Assembly: GCA_021770345.1 (NCBI GenBank)
Contig: JAETRD010000004.1
Span: forward strand, 186,001-250,000
Length of the DNA stretch: 64,000 bases
Direction of reading: 5' to 3'
From: Lachnospiraceae bacterium
GTDB lineage: Bacteria > Bacillota > Clostridia > Lachnospirales > Lachnospiraceae
Below are positions 1 through 8,340 of the stretch, in pieces (within the stretch, counting starts at the first letter, position 1; each line of letters starts with the position of its first letter). Position numbers and translations under genes: made by a program. Below the pieces are notes generated by a model that saw only the letters and a list, made by a program, of their open reading frames with translations, was not told where the DNA came from and did not search any database.

Positions 1-553
1 AGTAGTCCCGCTCGCTTCCGAGCAGCCCAACCTCATTTTCCACCTGCACGGCAATCACCGTGCGGCAGCCTTCATCCTGCTCCCTGATATGCCCCATAAG
101 ATCCGCAAAAGCCGCCGCATCCCGTTCCACCGCAGCATCACAGAACGGGGAGATGGTATTTAACCTCTCCCCATTCCCGTTCCGTACCCGGAAGTATGTC
201 CGGCTGTCCCGCTTCATCCACCCCGGCACATACATCGATTCCCCGTTTTTCCACAGTCCAAACCAGAGAAATACAAGCCGCATGTTCCGCTGCCGCGCCT
301 GCAGGAGCAGGCCGTCTATGAGATCATACGCAAATCTGCCCTCCTCCGGCTCTGTCTGTTCCCAGTATACGGGGACAAGCAGCGTATTCAGATGCAGTCC
401 CTCTATTTTATCCCACACGCGGGTTTCCATGTATTGTAAATCACTGGCGGAAGAATTATGCACCTCTCCCGCATAAGCAAAAAAAGGGCGATCCTCCACA
501 TACAACGTCGGGATTCCGTTCAAATCCCTTATTTCCGGTATCTTATTTTCCAT
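1..553 (-). CDS. GH35/GH42-like glycoside hydrolase, N-terminal part only
   Basis: About 184 N-terminal residues are visible and the gene runs off the left edge. The reading frame starts MENKIPEIRDLNG and contains a TIM-barrel beta-1 region (FAYAGEVHNSSAS), then LVPVYWEQTEPEEG, then AVQVENEVG near the edge. The Glu of the last motif matches the acid/base position of clan GH-A beta-galactosidases of the GH35/GH42 type. The nucleophile lies outside the window. No signal peptide is seen. The start ATG overlaps the stop of the upstream GH3 gene by 11 bases and has AGGGAGG five bases ahead, so it is translated as part of the operon. The family is assigned from these motifs; the exact substrate is unknown. 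Confidence 0.75.
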   Translation of the reverse strand, partial: MENKIPEIRDLNGIPTLYVEDRPFFAYAGEVHNSSASDLQYMETRVWDKIEGLHLNTLLVPVYWEQTEPEEGRFAYDLIDGLLLQARQRNMRLVFLWFGLWKNGESMYVPGWMKRDSRTYFRVRNGNGERLNTISPFCDAAVERDAAAFADLMGHIREQDEGCRTVIAVQVENEVGLLGSERDY

Positions 554-3098
554 GTCTGCCTCCCTCTGTTTTTTGAGTCATGTACAGCAGATGCCTGACC
601 GCATCCTCCATATTTTCCCGGGACACCCTTCCCTCGCGGTATCCCTGTAAGAGCTGCGCGATCACCGGAGGACCGCCGGGCATCACGATATCGTTGCCCG
701 CCGCAACGGCATCCGCGCCGTCTGCGACCACATCCATATCGCCCCAGTCCGTGACGACCACCCCGCGGTAGCCCCATTCCCCTCTTAAAATATGTGTGCA
801 CAGATCCGCGTTTCCGGCGGAAAACACGCCGTTGATTTTATTAAACGACGTCATCAGACAGACGACATCCGCCTCCTTTACCAGCATCTCAAACGGCTTT
901 AGGTAAAGCTCGCGCGCCGCCCGTTCACTTAAAATTGAATCCGCCGCATCGTAGTGTCTGCTGCCGCTTCCTCTGCGGAAGGTTTCCTGCTCATTTGCCG
1001 CAAAATGCTTCGGACAGACCCGTACCGGATGGTTTTCCTGAACCCCCTTTGTCACCTCACAGGCACAGATGCCGGTCAGATAAGGATCCTCCGAAAAATA
1101 TTCGAAGTTTCTGCCGCCAAGCGGATGCCGGTGCAGATTCACCGCGGGCGCCAGCCAGACGTCCACCTGCTGCATTTCACACTCTGCCCCCACCGCATTT
1201 CCGAATTCATACCAGATACGCCTGTTGAACGCACACGCGGCAAGCATTTCCGACGGCCATGCCGTCTCGCCGATTCCGGCCGGCCCGTCCTTATATGACA
1301 CGGAATAAATGCCCGCCTCCTCTATCGCCGGTGACACATAACCGCTGCAGCCCGCCGGATGGCTGTTCGTCGTGAGCGGTTTTCCGTCCGAACCACAAAT
1401 GGTTTCCGGGTCGCTTCCGTCCCCGAAAGCGGCAAAGGGCGTTCCCGGCCCGTATCCGACACAAAGCGCCGCAAGCTGCTCTGTCGACAGTTGTTTTACC
1501 GCACTGTCCCGCATATCGCCGCCCTTCCCCGGACTGCGATCCGCACCCGAACCGTCCGCGCATACCTTCCCGTCTACATTTCCGCGTTCAAAAAGAACGT
1601 CCTTTGCATTGATCAAAATCTTCGGCGGAGAAAACATTCCCTCCGGACGGGTTGCGTTCGTGATTCGCTCCACACCCGCTTCTTTCGAACACAAGTCCGG
1701 CTGCTTTCTGCAGGACGCATTTTTTAAGCGGCCAAGGAACGCTATCTTTCCGCGGTTGCATTCCCGGATGCCGAGACGGTTTTCACATTGCTCGAGCAAA
1801 AGATCCTGCTCAGCCCGCACCAGAGCCGCCTCCTTTGTGTTTCGCGAAGAAGTCCCCGCCAGAATCCGGTACTCCCCCTGCGAAATCACATAGGCCGCCC
1901 GCGCTTCGTCATAATATCCCAGCTCTCTCCACGGAATCATAAGACAAATCTGCGCTTCCTCCCCGGGCTGCAGCAGATCCGTCTTCTCAAAGCCCTTCAG
2001 CTCCCGGGCTGCGCGTTCCACCGTGCCGCCGCAGGCCGCCAGATAGAGCTGCACGACTTCTTTTCCGGCTCTGCCGCCCGTGTTTCTCACACAGACGTTT
2101 ACCTCAATGCCCTCCCGTTTCTTTTCCGCGCCGGAGCACTCTGTCACAAATTCGGTATAAGACAGCCCGTGCCCGAACGCGTAGAGCGGTTCCTTTGCAA
2201 ACGTATCAAAATACCGGTATCCGGCATAGATATCTTCCCCATAAACCGTGACCGGACTTTTGGCGTACCCGACACTGCCGTTTTCCGCTGCGTTTAAACC
2301 ATAACTTTCGTAAGTGAGCAGCTTATCTTCGTCTTCCTTATCCCATGTAAAATAGCCGGTTGCCGGATAGTCCTCATACCGTTTTGCAATCGTAAACGCC
2401 AGCCTGCCGGACGGGTTGACATTGCCGACAAGGATATCCGCAAGCGCGGACGCCCCTTCCTCCCCCAAAATCCCTGCAAACAGGATGCTCTTAATACTCT
2501 GGTATTCCTCCGTCCATGACAGGTCAATGAGCCCGTTGATATTTAAGATCAAAACTACGTTCCGAAAAGTTGTGCACACCTGCTCTGCCAGTTTTTTCTC
2601 CGAATCCGTCAGATAATAATCCCCGTCCAAATGCCTGTCGCACTCTTCCCCGCCGGAATTTCTCCCGAGTACCAGAATCGCCGTGTCCGTATATGCGCCC
2701 GCCGCCTGCAACTGCTGCTCCGATATCTCATATTCTTCGGCGGGCGCATGATACTTCCCGAAGATTTCGTACATCACACCGCTTGTAATCACTTTTCCGA
2801 TATCCGCCCAGTCAAACGCGTCCTTTTCCGCGGGCTCTTCCTCTGAAACACGCTTCATATAATACGCTTTCAATCCGGGTTCGGCATGAATTTCCCGTCT
2901 CTCACACTCTTCCAATATATTTTTGCAGCCCGCCTTATGGGCAGCGCCCGAGCCGTTCCCGGAATAAATCGTATCAAGCTGGGTTCTCCCGAAAAAAGCT
3001 GCCCTCTGCCCCTTTGCAAGAGGAAGCAGGCGCGACTCGTTTTTTAACAATACGATTGCCTCATCCGCAATCCTTTTCGCCGCTGCTTTGCTGTCCAT
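543..3098 (-). CDS. GH3 beta-glycosidase with permuted domain order
   Basis: 851 residues. The usual GH3 order is reversed. The C-terminal alpha/beta sandwich comes first (DEAIVLLKNESRLLPL near residue 13). A fibronectin-III-like region follows (GKEVVQLYLAACGGTVERA, then the ELKGFEKTDLLQPGEEA region). The catalytic (alpha/beta)8 barrel is last, with KHFAANEQE and VVVTDWGDMD, whose Asp is the expected nucleophile, near the C-terminus. The same permutation is known in beta-glucosidases of Ruminococcus albus and Butyrivibrio. The start ATG has GGGAGGT seven bases upstream. It lies 33 bases after the second GH3 gene. No signal peptide is visible, so it probably acts in the cytosol on imported oligosaccharides. 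Glucosidase versus xylosidase activity cannot be told from sequence. Confidence 0.9.
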   Translation of the reverse strand: MDSKAAAKRIADEAIVLLKNESRLLPLAKGQRAAFFGRTQLDTIYSGNGSGAAHKAGCKNILEECERREIHAEPGLKAYYMKRVSEEEPAEKDAFDWADIGKVITSGVMYEIFGKYHAPAEEYEISEQQLQAAGAYTDTAILVLGRNSGGEECDRHLDGDYYLTDSEKKLAEQVCTTFRNVVLILNINGLIDLSWTEEYQSIKSILFAGILGEEGASALADILVGNVNPSGRLAFTIAKRYEDYPATGYFTWDKEDEDKLLTYESYGLNAAENGSVGYAKSPVTVYGEDIYAGYRYFDTFAKEPLYAFGHGLSYTEFVTECSGAEKKREGIEVNVCVRNTGGRAGKEVVQLYLAACGGTVERAARELKGFEKTDLLQPGEEAQICLMIPWRELGYYDEARAAYVISQGEYRILAGTSSRNTKEAALVRAEQDLLLEQCENRLGIRECNRGKIAFLGRLKNASCRKQPDLCSKEAGVERITNATRPEGMFSPPKILINAKDVLFERGNVDGKVCADGSGADRSPGKGGDMRDSAVKQLSTEQLAALCVGYGPGTPFAAFGDGSDPETICGSDGKPLTTNSHPAGCSGYVSPAIEEAGIYSVSYKDGPAGIGETAWPSEMLAACAFNRRIWYEFGNAVGAECEMQQVDVWLAPAVNLHRHPLGGRNFEYFSEDPYLTGICACEVTKGVQENHPVRVCPKHFAANEQETFRRGSGSRHYDAADSILSERAARELYLKPFEMLVKEADVVCLMTSFNKINGVFSAGNADLCTHILRGEWGYRGVVVTDWGDMDVVADGADAVAAGNDIVMPGGPPVIAQLLQGYREGRVSRENMEDAVRHLLYMTQKTEGGRHGK

Positions 3099-3131
3099 CT
3101 GTTTTACCTCCCTGCTCTTTGCACCGTCAGC

Positions 3132-5594
3132 CTATGATTCCTCCCTGACATTTGCATAAAAACCTCTGTCTTTTCCTGCTATCCATCCGTCATTTCTTAC
3201 CCGATATTCTCCGGTCAGCCGGATATCGCAGGAAGAACTTCCGATCTCCACCCCGATATCCCCTTTCTCAATCTTCCAGCGCATATCTCTGTCGAGAAAT
3301 GCCATCTGACTTGCCAGCACTTCAAAGATGACTGTTTTCCTTTGTCCCGGCTTTAACGATATTCGTTTAAAACCGGCAAGCTCTTTTACCGGCCTTGTCA
3401 TACCTGCGTACTTATCAGTCAGGTAAAGCTGCACCACCTCGTCTCCTTCGCATTCTCCCACATTCGTCACCGCGGCGGCAATTCGAACGCTTCCCTGCGC
3501 GTCGATTTCCCTCTCCGAAATCCGCAGATCCGAATAGGCAAACGCCGTGTAGGAAAGGCCGTGCCCGAAATAATACCGCGGCGTGTGGGGCAGGTCTACA
3601 TAATTGACAAAACCGATGCTCTCTCCCTGATGCCATGCGGAGCCGTTCGGATGATTGTAATAAATCGGAATCTGCCCCGCATGATAAGCCACCGATACCG
3701 GCAGCCTGCCGCCCGGATTATATTTCCCGAGCAGCGCGTCCGCAACCGCCTCTGCCCCGGCCTCCGCCGGACTCCACGCTTCGAGTATCGCGTTCAGATA
3801 CGCATCCGCCGCGTCGCTGGAAATCGGCCTCCCGTCAAAGTGAACCCCGATCAACGGTTTTCCTGCTTCCGCCGCCTTTCTGATAAAAGCGTCCTGGCAG
3901 GGCGGCAGATTGATGTTGCTCGCGTCCACGCCTTCCCCCATCGAGGCCATCGAGCAGGTCCCGTGCTTTCCGCCGAGCGTCAGAATGACTAGATCCGCCT
4001 CTTTGACCGCCTGTAACGCTTCCTCAAAGCGTGATTCGTCCGCTCCCGCAATGGGATAGCCGCAGGCATACAGAATCTCCGTTTCCTGCAGCCTGCTCTG
4101 CAGCTCTTCCAGCAGACTTCTGCATTCCGGTTTCTGGCGGCGCAGGATCGCGTCAAATTCCTCCGTCTCGTCCGACTGGATATTGGTCCCCGGAACGGTT
4201 TTGATTTCCCCCGCATCCGCCTGCACCACGCCGCTGACTCCGGCGATGGAATTGGCGATCGCACAGGTGGATTCCATCATGCACAGATGGGTATAGCCGC
4301 CGAAAAACTTTCTCGCACAGTCCGCATGCGGCCCGATCAGCGCAATTTTCTTCTTATCTTCTTTTATCGGAAGAATTCCGTCATTTTTCAGCAACACCAG
4401 CGATTCTTTTGCCGACTGCAGAGATATCTCCCTGTCTTCCCCGCGACACACCGTCTCCCGCAGTTTTTCTCCGGCAAGCGCGAACGGATGCTCAAAAAGC
4501 CCCATGCGGAATTTGGCGGTAAGTACGCGGAGTACCGCTTCATCGAGCAAAGCCGTATCAGCCCCGCCGCGCTCAAACATTTCCTGCAGTCCAGTCCCGT
4601 AGCAGACTCTGGCCGGCATCTCAATATCCATCCCGGCTTCCATGCAGAGCAGCCCGGCCTCCGTCCCGGTTTCCCCCACATGCTGCACATGATGCACGTT
4701 GCCGACCGCACCGTAATCGCTGACGCACAGCCCGTCAAATCCCATCTCCCCCCGCAGCAGACCGCCTAAAAGCGTCCGCGACGCAGATACCGGCTCCCCG
4801 TCGACGGAATTATAGCTCGGCATAATTCCCATAAGCCCGGCTTCCGTGACAGCGGCCTGAAACGGTTTCGCATAGATCTCCCGCAGCAGACGGACAGGCG
4901 TATCGCTGTGTGTTCCGTGGATTCCGCCCTGCGAGTTGTGAAAAGCAAGAAAATGCTTTGCCACGCTCTCCGCCCGTCTCCCCGCGGTCTCCCCGCTTTG
5001 GATTCCCCTGATGTACGCCGCGCCCATGGCGGATGCGAGTGCAGGGTCCTCCCCGTAAGTCTCCCCCTGCCGGCCCATGCGGGAATCCCGTGAGATATCC
5101 AGCACCGGCGCCAGCACATGGGTGATGCCGCAGGCTGCCTCCTGTCTGCCCACAATGCCCGCCACTTTTTCTTCCAGTTCCGGGTCAAATCCCGCGCCTC
5201 TGCCGATTCCGGCCGGAAAGCTTGTAGTATCCTGGATAAAGGCGCCGCACAGACCTTCCATATGAAAAATCGCGGGGATGCGGTGCGGGCTGTTGTCCAT
5301 CACCGTCTTCTGTACCCTTCTCTGCCAGTCTGCCGCCTCTTCGAGACTCCCGATCCTGCGCATTTCCAGCGTGCTGACCTCCCCGATCCCAAACGGTGTG
5401 TCCGCCGCAATTTTTTCCATGTCGTCATAATTCTCCCCAAACGGGAACATACAGTTGACCTGTGCCATTTTCTCTTCCATGCTCAATTCCGCAAGAAGCG
5501 CCGCGGCACGCTCCCGCGGCGTTTTACTGATATCCTGATATTGCTTTTTCATTGTGAATGCTACCCTTTCCACCGCTTTTTCGTCAACCGGCAT
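3132..5594 (-). CDS. GH3 beta-glucosidase/beta-xylosidase
   Basis: 820 residues in the usual GH3 order: barrel first, sandwich second, C-terminal fibronectin-III-like domain (GDEVVQLYLTDKYAG, ELAGFKRISLKPGQ). Catalytic-domain motifs are GRQGETYGEDP, KHFLAFHNSQGG and LCVSDYGAVGN, with the nucleophile Asp near residue 293. An in-frame ATG exists at 5627, but that start overlaps the rhamnosidase gene and has a poor ribosome site. The ATG at 5594 follows AAAGGCGG and begins MPVDEKAVERV, so I prefer it. No signal peptide is visible. It is read with the rhamnosidase and the permuted GH3 gene. The two GH3 enzymes probably cleave different linkages of the same glycan. Confidence 0.9.
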   Translation of the reverse strand: MPVDEKAVERVAFTMKKQYQDISKTPRERAAALLAELSMEEKMAQVNCMFPFGENYDDMEKIAADTPFGIGEVSTLEMRRIGSLEEAADWQRRVQKTVMDNSPHRIPAIFHMEGLCGAFIQDTTSFPAGIGRGAGFDPELEEKVAGIVGRQEAACGITHVLAPVLDISRDSRMGRQGETYGEDPALASAMGAAYIRGIQSGETAGRRAESVAKHFLAFHNSQGGIHGTHSDTPVRLLREIYAKPFQAAVTEAGLMGIMPSYNSVDGEPVSASRTLLGGLLRGEMGFDGLCVSDYGAVGNVHHVQHVGETGTEAGLLCMEAGMDIEMPARVCYGTGLQEMFERGGADTALLDEAVLRVLTAKFRMGLFEHPFALAGEKLRETVCRGEDREISLQSAKESLVLLKNDGILPIKEDKKKIALIGPHADCARKFFGGYTHLCMMESTCAIANSIAGVSGVVQADAGEIKTVPGTNIQSDETEEFDAILRRQKPECRSLLEELQSRLQETEILYACGYPIAGADESRFEEALQAVKEADLVILTLGGKHGTCSMASMGEGVDASNINLPPCQDAFIRKAAEAGKPLIGVHFDGRPISSDAADAYLNAILEAWSPAEAGAEAVADALLGKYNPGGRLPVSVAYHAGQIPIYYNHPNGSAWHQGESIGFVNYVDLPHTPRYYFGHGLSYTAFAYSDLRISEREIDAQGSVRIAAAVTNVGECEGDEVVQLYLTDKYAGMTRPVKELAGFKRISLKPGQRKTVIFEVLASQMAFLDRDMRWKIEKGDIGVEIGSSSCDIRLTGEYRVRNDGWIAGKDRGFYANVREES

Positions 5595-5613
5595 ATCGCC
5601 GCCTTTCGGCGGC

Positions 5614-8340
5614 TTATGCCTGCTCATTTAACGCCTGAATTACCGCCTCATACACTGCCCGGATTTCCGGTGCGGAACTGATTCCCTCCGCAAGCGTCAT
5701 TTTTTTTGCATACGCGATCATCGGATTTGCCATAAGCTCCGGCACCATCGCATCAAGCATCTGTCTTCCGAGCGGTTCCTCCATGACTTCCCCGAGGGTA
5801 CTGTCCAGACTGAACCTGAGTTCCTTTAAACAGGTAGTTGTCTCATATTCATATACATAATGGCCGGAACCTGCCTCCGTCACATTTTCTTTTTCCGGAA
5901 GATAAATCAGCGCCGTAGTGTTGGCGGGCACGCTTACTTCCACACGGATTTTCCCGTCTCTGCAGCTCCATGCGGACACGATCTTTCCGTAGGGCGTCTC
6001 CAGCTCCGCCCGCGCTTCCTCAATCCCTCTGACAAACATCGGCTTTATATAAAATCTGTGATACCCAGCCTCCAGCTGATTGATGCCGCCGATTTTGCGG
6101 TACATCCAGTCACCGATGGCGCCGTAGGCATAATGGTTCATGGAGTTCTGTCCCGGATGCGGCATCGTGCCGTCCGGCCGGATGGCATCCCACCGCTCCC
6201 ACATCGTGGTCGCCCCCATCTTCACGCCGTACAGCCAGGACGGATAGTCATCCCGCAGAAACAGAAGCCCCGCCATATCGTGCGCGCCGTTATCCGACAG
6301 TGCATGGCACAGATAAGGGGTTCCCACAAAACCGGTCGTCAGATGATTCTTATGGTCTTCGATATTGGCAAGCAGCGTCTTTCCAATCTTCTCTCTGTCC
6401 GTTTCCCGCGCCAGATGAAAATGCAAAGAGAGCACGCATCCGGTCTGTGTCTCACTGACGATCCTGCCGCGGGCCGTATAGTATTCCTCGCGGAAGGACG
6501 CAAGCGTTTCCGCATATATTTTTTCGTAACAGGCAGCCTCCTTCTCCCTGCCGAGCACTCTCGCCGTCTTCGCCACCAGCTCCGTCACATAGAGATAATA
6601 TGCGTTTGCAACCAGATAGACATCCGTGGCCCCCACGCTGCCGTCCCCCTGCTCCCGGTCTAACGCCAGCCAGTCGCCATACTGGTAATTTGTCATCCAG
6701 AGCCCGTTTTCATTTACACGGTTGCGGATATAATCCACCCACTCATGCATGCACTGCCAGGACTCCTCCAGAATCCGCACATCCCCGTATGTCTGATACA
6801 CCACCCACGGAATGATGACAGCCGCGTCGCTCCATCCGGCGGAGCTGTAAGCCCCCTGAATATCCGGCACGATATGGGGAACGCCCTCCTCGAGCGAGGA
6901 CGCGGCGGCCACATCCCGCATCCATTTGGAGAAAAACAGGGCGGTGTTCCGGTTATATGCCGCCGTCCACGAAAACACCTGCGCATCCCCCATCCAGCCG
7001 AGACGCTCGTCTCTCTGCGGACAGTCTGACGGGATGTCAAAAAAATTGTCCCGAAGGCTCCACGCAATGTTGCTCTGCAGACGGTTGACCGCCTCATTCG
7101 AGCAGTGAAATGTACCGGTTTTTCGCATATCGGAATGCATCACGCAGGCCGTAAACATCTCCGGCTCCAAATGCTCCACCCCTTCCACCGCAATATAGCG
7201 GAACCCATGAAATGTAAAATGCGGCATCAGCACCTGCACTTCCCCGTTTAATATGTAGGTATCCAACGAAACTGCCGTCCGCAGCGTATCCGGGTAAAAG
7301 ACACCGTTCGAATCTAATGTCTCCGCGTGGCGGACCGTGATCTTCTGTCCCCGTTTCCCTCGTATCCTTACTTCCACAAGCCCCGTCAGATTCTGACCGA
7401 AATCCACCAGCCGGTTTCCCTTCGGGTCTGTGAAAATTTTCTTCGGCGCAAGGCGCTCCGTCACGCGCACCGGCTCGTTTTCCTGCGGAACCAGCACGGA
7501 AGCGTCAAATTCCGTCACCGATACCGTTCCCTCTTTACAATTTACCCCGTCGGTGTCAATCGTCTCCCCCATGTAGATTTCACTGTAGCGAATCTGTCCG
7601 GTTCTCACCTTCCAGTCCGAGTCCGTCGCAATGACTTGCCTGCTTCCGTCCCTGTAGATAACATGAATCTCCGCAAAAGCCGCGACCCGGTCACCATAGC
7701 GGTCCGGTTTGCAGTCAAAGCTTAAGATGCCTTTATACCAGCCGTTTCCGACTGTCATTTCCACCTGATTTTCCGCTTCCAGATATTCCGTGATGTCATA
7801 GGACTGATACTGCAGGCGTTTCCGGTAGTCGGTCCAGCCGGGACACATGTAGTCCTGCCCGACCCGTTTCCCGTTGATCCGCACCTCGTACACTCCATGC
7901 GCTGTGGCATAAAGGACTGCCCTCTCCACCGCCTTTCCCGCCGCGGAAAAAGAGTTGTAAAAAACAGGACATGCCGTCTCCTCTTTTTCAAAATCATGGG
8001 TGATCATCTTCGCCTTCAGATGGGTGATATCAAAGATTCCCGTAAAAAACGACGTCCGGCTCTCCGCCGCATTCCCGTGATTGTCTTCCACGGTAAGCGT
8101 TACCTGACAGTCCTTTTCTTCCTCCAGCTCCTTCCCCTCATAAGGGATCAGCACCGACTGCGCACACGCTCTCCTGCCGCTGTCCCACACCGCCTCTTCC
8201 CCGCAGAATACCTGTATGCGGTAAGCGGTCTGCACCGTATCCCGTTCTTCCGATTCCATCTTCCAGGAAAAGCGCGGGTTCCGCACCGACATTCCAAACG
8301 GCTCTCTCCTGTATTCTACACAAAAATCATATAGTTTCAT
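5614..8340 (-). CDS. alpha-L-rhamnosidase, GH78
   Basis: 908 residues. It has the GH78 layout: N-terminal beta domains (NPRFSWKMES), a carbohydrate-binding-like region (RINGKRVGQDYMCPGWTDY), and an (alpha/alpha)6 barrel with DCPQRDERLGWMGDAQ near residues 439-454. The acidic residues of that motif are the conserved catalytic site of the family. MWERWDAI and NHYAYGAIGDWMYR near the end of the barrel are also typical. About 65 residues at the C-terminus (from DSTLGEVMEE) go beyond the final beta domain and are unassigned. It should release terminal L-rhamnose. The ATG overlaps the stop of the GH94 gene as ATGA, indicating translational coupling. No signal peptide is seen. Confidence 0.93.
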   Translation of the reverse strand: MKLYDFCVEYRREPFGMSVRNPRFSWKMESEERDTVQTAYRIQVFCGEEAVWDSGRRACAQSVLIPYEGKELEEEKDCQVTLTVEDNHGNAAESRTSFFTGIFDITHLKAKMITHDFEKEETACPVFYNSFSAAGKAVERAVLYATAHGVYEVRINGKRVGQDYMCPGWTDYRKRLQYQSYDITEYLEAENQVEMTVGNGWYKGILSFDCKPDRYGDRVAAFAEIHVIYRDGSRQVIATDSDWKVRTGQIRYSEIYMGETIDTDGVNCKEGTVSVTEFDASVLVPQENEPVRVTERLAPKKIFTDPKGNRLVDFGQNLTGLVEVRIRGKRGQKITVRHAETLDSNGVFYPDTLRTAVSLDTYILNGEVQVLMPHFTFHGFRYIAVEGVEHLEPEMFTACVMHSDMRKTGTFHCSNEAVNRLQSNIAWSLRDNFFDIPSDCPQRDERLGWMGDAQVFSWTAAYNRNTALFFSKWMRDVAAASSLEEGVPHIVPDIQGAYSSAGWSDAAVIIPWVVYQTYGDVRILEESWQCMHEWVDYIRNRVNENGLWMTNYQYGDWLALDREQGDGSVGATDVYLVANAYYLYVTELVAKTARVLGREKEAACYEKIYAETLASFREEYYTARGRIVSETQTGCVLSLHFHLARETDREKIGKTLLANIEDHKNHLTTGFVGTPYLCHALSDNGAHDMAGLLFLRDDYPSWLYGVKMGATTMWERWDAIRPDGTMPHPGQNSMNHYAYGAIGDWMYRKIGGINQLEAGYHRFYIKPMFVRGIEEARAELETPYGKIVSAWSCRDGKIRVEVSVPANTTALIYLPEKENVTEAGSGHYVYEYETTTCLKELRFSLDSTLGEVMEEPLGRQMLDAMVPELMANPMIAYAKKMTLAEGISSAPEIRAVYEAVIQALNEQA

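Noticed and set aside
529-3098. Overlapping frames on both strands within the GH3 and other long genes (for example 529-801 minus, 1372-1893 plus, 18879-20537 plus)
   Set aside because: They are shadows of GC-rich coding sequence: no ribosome sites, no families, and they conflict with clear glycosidase or sulfatase genes.
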